A DNA stretch of 64,000 nt from contig WMCF01000007.1 in assembly GCA_009792885.1 (NCBI GenBank), forward strand, positions 4,504,500 through 4,568,499, read 5' to 3'. The stretch comes from Eremophila alpestris peregrina (lineage: Eukaryota > Chordata > Aves > Passeriformes > Alaudidae). A program made the translations under genes and the position numbers. Positions 1 through 10,864 of the stretch are shown piece after piece (within the stretch, counting starts at the first letter, position 1; every line of letters begins with the position of its first letter). The notes beneath the pieces are model-generated. The model had not been told where the DNA came from and did not search any database. It was given only the letters and a program-made list of their open reading frames with translations.

Positions 1-715
1 CAGAGAAAATAAAAGCAATATCTGTATTTTTAAAGCTTTGCTTTCGGCTAGATGTTAATTTTTGCAATGTTTTTTGCACAGTGTATAATATGCCATGCCT
101 TTGTTCAGGTAACAATTAACTTGTGTTTATGTATGTGCCTTTTAGATAGTTCTGTTAGTTGCCACTGCCACAGCAAAGGTACTGCTATTAGGTAGGTTAA
201 GCATTTTTAAGAAAATTCTGTCATTAAATCTGCTGTCAGGATGCATCAATTTTTAGTCTGATTAATTACCACTCATTCACAGATGAGCATTTAGGAAAAC
301 AGGTTTTATATTGATACCTGGTAACAGTTTTATGTATGTTATAGGCTAATTATGAAAATGGTGCATGATAATTTCTGAGCACTATTACCTGTTCCTAAGG
401 TAATGGAAGATTGAGTTACAGTGGTTACCAGCTATGCATTTTCCTCCTCTAGTAACATTCCTGCAACTAAAAAAGCATTGTTCAGCTCCAACATCTGAGC
501 CTGCAGCCCTTTAAAGTTTTCATTGCCACTGCTACTCAAGTAACAGTTACTTAAGTAACTATTAAGCCCAAGAGGGCTGCAAAAGGACTTTGTCTCAATA
601 TGAATGTAGAGGTTAATCACATTGGGCAAAAGATATTTTGTCACTAGTAAGAAAACTGATCTAACCAATGGATTTACTAAACACTCTGATGTTTTACATT
701 GTACGTTTCAAATCC
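1..715. other. Gene-free AT-rich sequence at window start
   Basis: No open frame with protein-like features, no recognised repeat and no CpG island. The minus-strand 78-aa frame at 432-668 has no splice context and looks like chance. Confidence 0.6.
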
Positions 716-1097
716 TCTGGTGTCTATCCTGGAGAAGAGACAGCTAAGAGAGGATCTTATCAATGTCTCTAAGTATCTAAAGGAAGGGTGTCAAGAGGAT
801 GGAGCCAGGCTCTTGTAGGTGGTACCAAGAAATAGGACAAGAGCCAACATGCAGAAATAGGTAAATAGGAAGTTCCATCAGAATACAAGGAAGAACTTCT
901 TTGCTGTGCAGGTAACCAAACACTGGAATAGATTGCCCAGAGAAGTTGTGGAGTCTCCATCTCTAAAAGAGGTTCAAAAGCTGTCTGGACACAACCTGTG
1001 CAATGTGCTCTCAAGGACACAGCCTGAGCAGGGAAATTGGACCAAATGACTCACTGTGGTCCCTTCCAGCTTCACCTATTCTGTTATTCTGTGATTT
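716..1097 (+). repeat. CR1 LINE fragment (3' end), plus orientation
   Basis: Recognisable CR1 3'-terminal sequence: the block around 'gaagaacttctttgctgtgc', then 'ggaatagattgcccagag', 'gtggagtctccatctct', and the terminal 'ggtcccttccagctt' followed by 'ttctgttattctgtgattt'. It is diverged and 5'-truncated. Small open frames on either strand here are repeat-derived. Confidence 0.88.
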
Positions 1098-2230
1098 TAA
1101 CTGCAGCTAAGTTCTATGTTCAGTCAGATGCTGCCTATGTTTTGACAGCAGTCTTCCAGCCTAAAGCATCCTTTAGTTTGGAGCACATGCCACATTTGTC
1201 ATTATTTTGGGGAAGAGGATGTTTGAGAGGTAGGAATCTATTAATCTTGTTTAACCATTAATTTTTCTCACTATTACAACTGAATAATGAAGCAAATGTA
1301 AACTGTTCTTGGGGGAAAAAACCCTGTACACTGGTCATATCCTAGTAGTAAAGGCTAATACTACTTTTGGTAACTTTGAGTAAGTGATGGCACTGAAAAA
1401 TTTGCTTAGCAGAAGTACTGCTAGAAAACCCCTAATGTGGGTGATTTGGTACTACAGGGTTATTTTGAAGATATGAAATTACTCTCTGGTGCTATTTGTG
1501 GTGACTTTTCAGTTGCACTAGAAATTAATTTTTATTAAGATAAGCAGATTCCAAAGGAGAAAAAAATCCACACTAGGTGGGAAATAAAATGAGGCTTCCT
1601 CCTGTTTGATGGAGAGTTTTAATGACGTATGCCAAAACTCTGTCCAAGTTTTCAGGGGAACTCTGAAATTCATAAATGGTAATCATACGCATGTAATTAG
1701 CCCATTTTCACATACAGAGAGGAATTCATTTCACTGACATTGTGACAAGAGACCTGGGCTCCCTTTACAGTCAATGGAGACATTTTTAGAGCACGACCTA
1801 TTTATACTAAGATTCTCTCTCATTCCACATATTTAGCTGAATGACTCCCACCTTTATTTCCTGAGCTGGAAAGAAAAACTAACATCTGCATATGGGAAGT
1901 ATTATGAATGTCTTATACTATCACCCACTGAAACTCTCTGCAGGGCACTGCCCACCCTCATTTCCTAATCTTGATTACAAAGTTGTATTTGTGTATTCTT
2001 GTTCCTCACAAAAGGAAGAAGTTACAATGTGTTTTTCACATACCTGTGCTGAGAAGCAAAATCACGGAAATGCAGCATTCATGTCAGTAGGTACCTCAGG
2101 TAAAAACACACAAAAAATCCTTTCTTTATTGTGTGCAAAAGGGTCTTGGTTCTTTTCCCTTAAATTCGTGTGGATTCTTCAATTCACTAGAATGAAAGAG
2201 GATGAAAGACCTGGGTTATCAATAGAAAGT
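1098..2230. other. Gene-free AT-rich sequence
   Basis: Nothing recognised. The 136-aa plus frame at 1892-2302 runs into the A/C tract, is in low-quality sequence and resembles no family I know. Confidence 0.55.
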
Positions 2231-2504
2231 AAGAAAAACAACAACAAACAAAAAAGCCAAACCAAACTAAACCAAACCAAACAAAAACCCAAACCAAACT
2301 GAATCAAACCAAAAACATGCAAACCAAACTGAATAAAAAAACAAAACAAAACAAGCAAAAAAACCCCCAAAAAAACCCCAAACCCAAACAAAAAAAAACC
2401 CAAAAAACCAAAACAAAAACCCACCCCAACAAACCAACTAACCAAACAAAAAAACCAACACAAAAACCCAAACCAAAACCGAAAGAAAAAAAAACCTAAC
2501 CAAC
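2231..2504 (+). repeat. A/C-only low-complexity tract
   Basis: About 270 bases made almost wholly of A and C in irregular (AAACC)n, (AAAC)n and poly(A) units, with only a handful of G or T. It produces spurious open frames on both strands (K/P/Q/T-rich plus, F/G/L/W-rich minus). Confidence 0.92.
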
Positions 2505-4429
2505 TTGTGTATTATTATGTGAAACAGGACAGGAATCATCTGCGTTTTGAAGATGTAAAAGCAAGATTATGAAAGATGAGATGTGAAACTTCAACTGGGG
2601 AAAATAAGAGTTGGATTAAATGTCTGGAAATATTTTTATCGTAGTAAAATCTGTAATATAATGAAATCATCTTTCACAAAAAGAAGGGGAATACTCTGGT
2701 TGGGACTTTAAAAACCTATACTGGTAAATTATAAAAAACCAAAAACTGTTGGGATGTATTCTCCATGAAAACTAGCTAGTTTAGAGATATATAAATAAAT
2801 CTAAATTGTATACAGGATCTCTCTGTATACTTACCCTTGGTGGACAACTACTGATATATGTTTGACGCAATACACCCTAATATCACATCCCTGTGTATGT
2901 CAACCTCAAGCTGACAGTTTCTCACTTAGCAGAGAGTGTTGGTGGAAACGTATGATCCATCTGCCTGTCCATCTCTACAATTAGCAAGGTTTTGCTTTAT
3001 CATGCCTCTTCCTATCTCCAGATTATTCTCACATACAGATAGTGAAAGAAGGGACATAGTTGAGTCTCAGAGCCCAATACATCAAAATTCTCCTGTGCTT
3101 GCTCCTAGCCATTATGAGGCATGAGCAAAGCAGAGAATTCAATCTGCTCTTCTTGCTTTCCTTTCCCCTGAGGCTTCAAACAGACAGCAAGCTAAGGCTT
3201 CTTTTTCCTAGGGAAGTCTGGTCCAGTGTCACTGCTGCATTCTTAAGGTTCCTCAAAATTTCAATTTTTATTTTAGTGTTTGAAAGCAGCAGACAACTCT
3301 TAAATTAAGAAATCATTAGCTATTCTCTACTGTACCTTAGATACTGTTTCCCCATAGTGACAAACAGCAAGCTTTTAGCACAGAAACCACCTGTAACAAG
3401 TGATATTAATTATTTTCTTGGCTATTTCTTTTTTGACAGTGCATGTACAGTTTCTTGTGGGAAAAAAAAAGCCAAAATGTTGGGTTGAAATTAATACTTA
3501 ATAGTAATTCACATTTTATTTAAAATAACATGTTAATTTTGAATTAACATTTTTGCTTTATTTTTTCTGTTCTGTAGGGGAATCTCCAATTTCAGAGAAA
3601 TTTCCAAATTTAGCTTTATTTGTTCATGACATGGTAGAATGTTACACCCATTCAAACTTACTATACGCAGAAACACAGTTCCTCAAAAGAGCCAACACCT
3701 TTCCCAAGAATATTGTATCAATTATCTTAATCCAGGTCCTTTTCACATAGAGGTAGTGCTTTTTGCCAGTACAATGTTATTTGTTAATATTATATAAAAA
3801 AATCAATCTTCAGTTACTTCAGTTACTCAGAAGTGACAGTAATGAACACTACACAGTAAAGTTTCAGTGAGTTAGTGCTGATGGAAGCCAAGGTTACCAG
3901 GTTATTGCCGCTTCCTAAATCTATTTGTGCAAAAATGAGACAAGTAGTGAAAAATTATCTTAAGCTTCATTTACCTTAGCTGTAACAGCACACACAAAAA
4001 AGCAGCTGGTTTTACAGGTGTTACACTGTAAATTAAACCTGTTCATTTTAAGATGAAGGTGCCCTCTTAAGAACATGAACACACAGACTTCCTGTTTTTT
4101 TGGCCAGAGTGACATCAGTGTAGTGAAGGATATTTTGAAAATACTGCCTACAACTTGGTTTTCATTCATTTTTATGACTTTGCCAACACATTGCTGACTT
4201 AGGCAAAGCTGACTGACTGCACCTACAATTACACAACAGCTTGGACATAGACATATGAAAATCCCTGTCATGTAGAACACCTGCTTAGCGGCTGTGTGAC
4301 TTGGAATTTAGGAATGGTTAAATAGTTCTGTGAACTAGGGTCTTGAGAAAATAACACTTGCAGACTGCCATCATGTGAGACCCTAATTTTCCTGCAGGAC
4401 TAGCCATGGAGCTATTTGGTGCAGACCAC
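2505..4429. other. Gene-free AT-rich sequence
   Basis: No supported gene or repeat. Open frames up to 106 aa (3960-4280, minus) are of a length expected by chance and show no conserved motif. Confidence 0.55.
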
Positions 4430-4640
4430 ACAGAGACAGAATCACAGGAAGTGATCAAAGGAGTCTGGGAGGCCACCGCAGCAGAGTCAGCTTCACAGCC
4501 AGATCAGGTTGTGTCAGGCCTCATCCAGGGAGGCTCGAAAAATATCCAAGGATGGAGATTATGCAACTTCTCTGTGCAACCTGTGCAGCTGCTTTGCCAC
4601 TTCTCCAGATCATGCCATCCTGAAATGCTACCTACACAAT
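4430..4640 (-). repeat. CR1 LINE fragment, minus orientation
   Basis: Reads as the reverse complement of the CR1 3' region: 'aatatccaaggatggagatt' and 'cttctctgtgcaacctgtgc' are the antisense of the 'ggttgcccagagaagttgtg ... gagtctccatccttgga' block in other copies. It is quite diverged and is the only CR1 piece seen in this orientation. The 90-aa plus-strand frame across it is not a gene. Confidence 0.7.
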
Positions 4641-5269
4641 TAGTATGGGTACTCTTTAAGTGCTGGCTGCTTAACTAGAGGTAGGAATGTAAGACAGAAA
4701 GGGGTCTGGGGATTTGAATTTATTTCTTCTTTTCAATTTTGTTCCTTAATTCAACCATCTCTGATTGGTTTTTGTTCATTTGTTTGTTTGCTACATTTAC
4801 TGTATGCATTTTCCCTCCCTGATTTCTTTTTTTTTTTTTTTGGATGCCTAAAATATAAATGGAACAATGCAAAATATACAGGCCTCCTCAGGGTGTTTAA
4901 AGACTTGACAGTATTAATTGTCTTTTCCTGATGATTATTATTCATGTAGTAAAGATCTGAAAAATGTCTCAAAGGGAAGTGGAGATGAAATCCCGGCATT
5001 TTACTATACAGTCAAAAAGTATAATTTAACTTTTGTTTCCTACTATAATTGTTGTGGCCAACATTTGATACAAATTCTGCAACGGGCATGGGAAAGACAG
5101 GATACTCGGTCAAATTTTTGAGATTTGCTGTTTGGAGAGTGCGTTTAAAAAGGCCTTATTTAAAATACTCTTGAAATGATTTATCGGGATAAAAATGTCA
5201 CTCAGCTTCTCTACGTAACAGCTCAGCACAAATCATCATTGCTCTTCTTTAAAGCTAAATCGGGTGGCT
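4641..5269. other. Gene-free flank upstream of the ING2 CpG island
   Basis: AT-rich with a short poly(T) at 4828-4841. Nothing else recognised before the shift to GC-rich DNA at about 5270. Confidence 0.55.
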
Positions 5270-6650
5270 CTTACTGCGAGCAGGAGCAGACCGCGCTGCC
5301 CCCGCGGGGATCCCCGCGCCGGTCACGGCTCCGCGGGGGCGCGGAAGCGGCGGAGGCGCGCGGCGCCTTTAGGGGAAGCCCCGCCCCCGCGCGCGCTCCC
5401 GCCCCTCGCCGCGCGCCGGGCCAATGGGAGCGCGCGCCTGGGGAAAGCGGGAGAATGCGAACCCCTGGCAGCGCCGCCGGCCGCGCCTTATAAGGGCAGG
5501 GCCTCGCGCATGCGCGCTGCAGGCAGGGGCGGGGGCGCCGAGCGGGGGTTTTGCTCCGGCGGCGGCACCGCGGGAACGGGCGCGCGACCCGCGGGACCCC
5601 GCGGAGGGGTGGCCGCTCCCGCCCCGCCCGGCCCGGCGAGCGCTCACCGCCCGCCCGGGCGCGGCCGCCCGAGGGCAACGGGGCAGCGGCAGGAGGAGGA
5701 GACGGAGAAGGGAGCGGGGCCGCCGCAAGGACCCCGCGCCCGGTGCGGGCGGCGCGGCGGCGGCGGCGGCGGATGTGCTGCTGGCGCGGGGGGATGATGC
5801 TGGCGGGGCCACAGCTGGTGGCGGGGCCGGCGGCGCCAGGCGGGGAGCGGGCCCGGCTGCTCTCGCTCTACGTGCAGGACTACCTGGAGTGCGTGGAGTC
5901 GCTGCCGCTGGACATCCAGCGCAACGCCTCGCTGCTGCGGGAGATGGACACACAGTGCCAAGGTGGGCGCCGCCGCGGGGCACCGCGGCGGGGAAAGAGG
6001 GGAAGAGGGACGGCCTCTAGCCCGCCGCACATGCGCCCGGCGCGGAGGAGCCGGGGCCGGGGGGGTAACCCTGCTGGGGCCCCGCGGGGCTGAGCCTGCG
6101 GGGACGCGGGGCTCCCGGCGTCCGGTCGGTCCCGGGGAAGGCCGCTCCGCTTCGGGGCCATCGGGGCCGCGCTGCTCCTCGCTAGGCCCCGGCTGCGCCG
6201 TGTGGGGCCGCTCCCGCCCCGCTCCGCCCCGCCGGGCAGCCCTGCTGCCCGAACCGGCGGCGGTGCCGCCGGAGGTGGGGTGCGGAAATCGGCCTTCTCG
6301 GAGCTCCTCCCGCCGTGCCGATCCGGGGGGGCGGTGTCCCGGCGGAGCCCAGCACCCGTTCCACGGTAGACCGCACGGTGGGGGCGGGGATACATAAAGC
6401 GCCAGCAACGTGCCCGTGGGTCGTGGAGGGAGGCTGTGGAGCGGGAAGTTGCCCTAAATCTCATCCAAAGGCACGGCTCTTTCGGAAGGCAAGTTCAATG
6501 CCGATTAAAGAGCTTGCGCCCCGCGGAGTTTGCGGGGCACGTCGGTGCCCGGCAGCTGCCTGCCGGCCCCTGTCATGGGGCAGGAATTTGGAGCCGCATC
6601 TCCCTCCTTCGGCGTGGGCAGGGGGGACCGTGGCGACCGTCAAGGCCTCG
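5270..6650. promoter_or_regulatory. CpG island over ING2 promoter, exon 1 and early intron
   Basis: Composition changes sharply from AT-rich flank to a stretch of more than 1 kb that is very GC- and CpG-rich, then returns to AT-rich after about 6660. It covers the ING2 5' flank, the start codon, exon 1 and the first 700 bases of intron 1. This fits an unmethylated housekeeping-type promoter. Long open frames on both strands here result from the lack of A/T-rich stop codons and are not genes. Confidence 0.85.
5421..5515 (+). promoter_or_regulatory. ING2 core promoter: CCAAT box, TATA-like box, NRF1 palindrome
   Basis: Seen: CCAAT at 5421-5425, TATAAG at 5489-5494, and the perfect palindrome GCGCATGCGC at 5506-5515, which matches the NRF1 consensus. 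The spacing puts a probable transcription start near 5515-5525, giving a 5' UTR of about 275 bases. Inference only: a TATA-like box inside a CpG island is less usual, and the NRF1 site would lie at or next to the start site. Confidence 0.55.
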
Positions 6651-9645
6651 TAGACGTTGAAGGGCCACCTCAGGAAGCAGCTGTTGTGAAGGGATTCCTT
6701 CAATTATCTTTCTAATTACCCAAGAAGACACATAAGAACAGGCTTTTGTAAGTTGCCTGGGATTTAAAAGTTTAAACGGCATAGACTTGCCTGCAGCGTT
6801 TTGAATTCCTGGTCAAGGCTGGCTCTTTACCTTCTGATCCATGACGACTAGCCAGCACTCCTCATCCTTTAAAATATTAAATATTTTCCTTAGACTGTAT
6901 CTCCTCTATTTATTTATCCAGCCACTAATACAATACTGGGCCATATAATAATTTTTTTGCTGGCTTTAACCAAAGCCTTCAGCTGTTTTAAAAAACAACA
7001 ACAAAAAAAAAATCTTCAAAACCCTAAACATGGGATAAAAATATTTTAGATCCAAGTCTGAAAATGTAAAAGCAATGCCATAGTGTTTCAGCTAATTTAA
7101 AAGGTAGTGATAATCTGTGGAGGAGGGAAAAATTCACCATTGTGCTTAGAAAACAAATCACTTTAGCTTTTATTAGCTCCACCAAACTTAATCAGATTAT
7201 CTGTAATGAACACTTGGCCCTGGTTTGGGTTGGAGTTTTTTGTGGGTTTTGTTTTGTTTTTGTTTTTTTGGTAAAAAGGTTTCAGAGCTGTTTGTTAGGG
7301 TGTACGAATGCCTTGTCTAATCTTTGGGGATTCACAAGAAGTCTGGGTGAGAAATAGTGTGGCTGTAAAATATTGTACTCTGGTTGTGCCTTTCTTGTTC
7401 AGCAGCATACAAAGTACCCTACTCCATGCTTTTCAGGAGCTGACAGTAAGATTTTTTTAAAATTTATTTTTCTTGTCAGAGCAACAGGCAAGTGATGCAG
7501 GTGAAGATACAGGGAAACAAAGCTTATGGTTTAAATGGTAGCTGGAGTGCTGATATTGAGAAACTACAGGCTGAGAGTAGTGGTTTTTATCTTACCTTAG
7601 TGAAAGTCTGGAACAGAACAAAATGCACTTGGGTCCTGCTGTCATACAGGTTTCAAAATTTATAGTAAAAAGCAGCTGTTCATGCTTAAGCTACTGTTCC
7701 AAGATATCAGTAGGAAAAAATCACTAGGAATGATGTTGAGATAACAAGCTTGAATCATTTCACAACAGTGCAGACAAATACTTTTAAAATGAAAGCAAAT
7801 TATTTATATGCCGGTCTCTAGGAAGAGATAGATTTTACTGCATAACTTCTGCTTTAGAAGTAAATAGTTTAGTGCCATTTATAAACTCCCTTCCTGTTCA
7901 AATAAAATCCTAAGTTCTGACTGAACCAATACTGTACCTAACACTGTACATCAAGTTTCACTGTCAGTTCTAATGATTTCCTTCTCTGTTTGGAGTTTCT
8001 CTATCCTTTATGTGTAGAACTAGTGTAACATTTGGCTTGGAAAAATATTATTTTAAAATCCAGCAATATAGAACAGCAGAGTACAGACTAAGACTGATTT
8101 ATAAGACATTTATTGATGTCATATTCGGGTTCATTAAACTTGCTTCTTAGAACTAAATTTAACGAAAGATTCACAGCAACTCATGCAGTTATTTTGCGTG
8201 ACTTGGAAGTGGGAAAGCTTGGAAATCAAACTGTGAGCCACTCATTTACTAGTTGCTTAAAAATATCCTATGATGCACTAAAGGGAAGGTCACCTATTCT
8301 GAAAAGTTCAACCCTGATTTAAAATGCAGCTTGCTGTAATTCGTTTTGGTAATAGGGAAAGTATTTTGAGGGGTGTAAGTTGATTTTCATTCAGATTGTG
8401 ATTTTGCTATTATGTAACTTCAGTGTCATATTCCTTTTATAACTATGTCTACTTGAAAATATAATGCCAAACCTTGAGATGAATGAGAGGGGAAGGCAGA
8501 GGACCTGGATAAACTAATTCTGGAGTGTTATATATAATGACATATGACAATTCTATGAATTTCAGGATTCTTCATGTGATAAAATAAGCTATTGCTTTGG
8601 TTCGTTGGCCAGGGCTTTGGAATTACTGTGGTAAGGACTCTTAAGAGAAATCCTTCCTATTTCAGATAGAAGGAGTATCTGGATTAGCATGCCTCAATAA
8701 CTATAGTGTCCCCTCTTTTGCGTTATCCTTTCTTTTTCCAACGGCTAAAATAAACCTGCTCTTTTTTAGAACGTGAGAATTTTTTGTTGCAACAGATTGT
8801 GACCTTAAACACTGATTTGATGACCACATGCACTTGAATGATATATTCAATCTAACCTACTAGGGTATACTATAATAAAGATTTGTACTGTTTCTCATCA
8901 GTTAGAAATATATTTGTTTTCTTCAGCATGATCTATCTTGTGTAATTATTCCTATGATTATCTTTATTTTATAGAAGCATTAAAAGAAATAGATGATGTC
9001 TATGAAAAATACAAGTCAGAAAACGATCCTGTTCAGAAGAAACGCTTGCAGCAGCATCTTCAGCGTGCACTGATCAACAGCCAAGAACTTGGAGATGAAA
9101 AGATTCAAATAGTCACTCAGATGCTAGAACTGGTGGAGAATAGAGCCCGTCAAATGGAAACGCACTCCCAGTGTTTTCAAGATCTGTCTGAGAGCGAAAA
9201 GCCTCTGGAGAAGGCCAAGCTGGAGTCGTGCCAGCCAGAGAGATCCTCGCGCAGGCCTCGGCGCCAGCGAACCAGCGAGAGCCGCGACCTGTGCCACATA
9301 GCAAACGGCATCGACGACTGCGACGATCAGCCCCCTAAAGAGAAAAGGTCAAAATCTTCCAAGAAGAAAAAACGCTCCAAAGCCAAACAGGAGAGAGAGG
9401 TTTCACCTGTAGAATTTGCAATTGATCCTAATGAACCGACTTACTGCTTATGCAACCAAGTGTCTTATGGTGAAATGATAGGATGTGACAATGAACAGTG
9501 CCCTATTGAGTGGTTCCACTTCTCCTGTGTTGGACTCACATACAAACCAAAGGGGAAATGGTATTGCCCCAAGTGCAGAGGAGACAATGAGAAAACAATG
9601 GACAAATGTACTGACAAATCAAAAAAGGATAGGAGATCGAGGTAG
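5797..9645 (+). CDS. ING2: Inhibitor of growth protein 2 (ING2), two coding exons
   Basis: Coding exons are 5797-5962 and 8975-9645, joined by a 3,012-base GT-AG intron; the product is 278 aa (human about 280). Seen: an N-terminal ING helical region (about residues 20-125, with YVQDYLECVESLP and ALINSQELGDEKIQIV), a lysine-rich nuclear localisation segment (about 175-200, KKKKRSKAK), a C-terminal PHD finger, and a basic tail ending KKDRRSR. The PHD zinc ligands are C213, C215, C226, C231, H237, C240, C253 and C256. Y212 and W235 match the aromatic cage known to hold H3K4me3. From the family: ING2 is a nuclear subunit of Sin3-HDAC repressor complexes, and its basic tail binds phosphoinositides. 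Start: the ATG at 5797 gives MLAGPQL, matching the mammalian MLG start, and has A at -3. In-frame ATGs at 5773 and 5794 would add 8 or 1 residues; the 5773 context is weak (C at -3, T at +4). Confidence 0.96.
6872..6952 (+). repeat. Dispersed repeat, copy A, in ING2 intron 1
   Basis: About 75 bases around 'tagactgtatctcctctat' and 'ccagccactaatacaatact' are nearly identical to 10786-10864. Similarity seems to continue more weakly on both sides. I do not recognise the family. Confidence 0.75.
7221..7275 (+). repeat. T/G-rich low-complexity tract in ING2 intron
   Basis: A short run of TTTGGG and TTTTG units, T/G on the ING2 sense strand. It accounts for part of a 71-aa spurious frame. Confidence 0.75.
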
Positions 9646-10785
9646 TGAAAACGATTTATGTTTTAAAGAGTCGCTCCTTTTATATTAAAATGTTTCATTT
9701 CCAGAGAACATTGTTTTAGGAAATGCATAAGACTATGCAATAATTTTTAATCTATAATATTAATGGAGTATTAAAAGCTGTTATACCTTCTGTGACCTTT
9801 AACTTACTGCACTGAATAACCAAATAACTGAAACAGGGTGGCTTCAGACCTTTCACAGAAGACATTACAAGCAGATGGCGCTTGGTTTCAATTTAACCCC
9901 ATTAGTGTTTTAAAGAACCTTGTGAATCCTGAAATAACGGTGGTGGGAAAGATACTGAAGAACTTCTCATGTTATGGTAAAGGGGTTGAAAGGCCTCACA
10001 TCTATGCTAGCATCTTAACAACTGAGTTTGTTCTTTATCCCAGGTTTTAAATTTCAGTTTTTGTGTTAACATCGCACATTTGGAATTAGGGGTTTTGAAT
10101 TCAGCTGTAACTGTAAAAGTCTTCCGAGCTATAAGCAGACCTCTTCAATATGACCAGTATGTTATTGCAAGGAAGAAAATACCACTAACTTAAACTTTAC
10201 TTTTTTGCCAACATTAAACTCTTGTCTTTGTGACTATACTTGGGAGTCAGTTTTTGGGTATGACATAATTATGGTGTACACTCAATTTTTGACAATAGGT
10301 TTTGTCAAGCATTCTGATATTGTCTTTATCATTTAACATGATCTCTCTGTAAGCCTTGAAGTGGTAGAAGGAGCCCTTAGGAGGAGAGGATATTAACATT
10401 TCAGGGAACAGGAAATGCGATGGAATCTTCATTGTAATCGATCTGTAGAGAGCTGAAACATGATGGTATTCTCTGCCCTTCCTTAAGTAGTATTTGTGTG
10501 TGCATGTGGCCAAACCTGGGTTTAGGCACAGCACCAAAGTTCCTGGGCTTGGGCAACTTCCTAAAAAGCCTGAAGGCAAAACCTTTCAATAGAAAGTTGA
10601 TAGCTAATTAAAAAAACAAAAGATAAGCATGCATGGCACAGAGCCAATAGGCAAATCCCAGCAGGTTTCTGACAGGTAATGCAAGAGCATTGTCCTGAAG
10701 CATGCTGGTAGGATCTAAGCACTACTTGGGTGGTGGTTAAAAGTGAACTTCCTCACTCCCATGCCTTAAAGAAGGAAGTTTTATT
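9646..10785. other. ING2 3' UTR and flank
   Basis: AT-rich non-coding sequence. The first 0.6 kb or more is probably ING2 3' UTR; the end is uncertain. No other gene is seen. Confidence 0.5.
10213..10218 (+). terminator. Possible ING2 poly(A) signal (ATTAAA)
   Basis: ATTAAA lies 568 bases after the ING2 stop and is followed within 15 bases by a T/G-rich run (cttgtctttgtg). I saw no AATAAA between the stop and about 10700. Another ATTAAA at about 9769 is a weaker alternative, so the 3' end is uncertain. Confidence 0.35.
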
Positions 10786-10864
10786 ACATTAAGTATTTTC
10801 TTTAGACTGTATCTCCTCTATGTATTTGTCCAGCCACTAATACAATACTGGGCTATACAAGAAG
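10786..10864 (+). repeat. Dispersed repeat, copy B, downstream of ING2
   Basis: Partner of 6872-6952, same orientation, about 3.9 kb away, with roughly five to eight substitutions over the core by eye. The right flank of both copies carries 'ttgct' and 'cagctgtt' at similar but not equal spacing, as expected of two old copies of one interspersed element. Confidence 0.75.

Noticed and set aside
2179..2499. 94-aa minus and 60-aa plus open frames
   Set aside because: Entirely translations of the A/C low-complexity tract.
2231..2504. Telomere-like or CRISPR-like repeat array
   Set aside because: There is no TTAGGG/CCCTAA unit and no regular spacing; it is an irregular A/C tract in vertebrate DNA.
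5264..6464. Many overlapping long open frames (up to 254 aa) on both strands
   Set aside because: They are R/A/G/P-rich frames in a CpG island where stop codons are rare. Only the ING2 exon 1 frame has homology and splice support.
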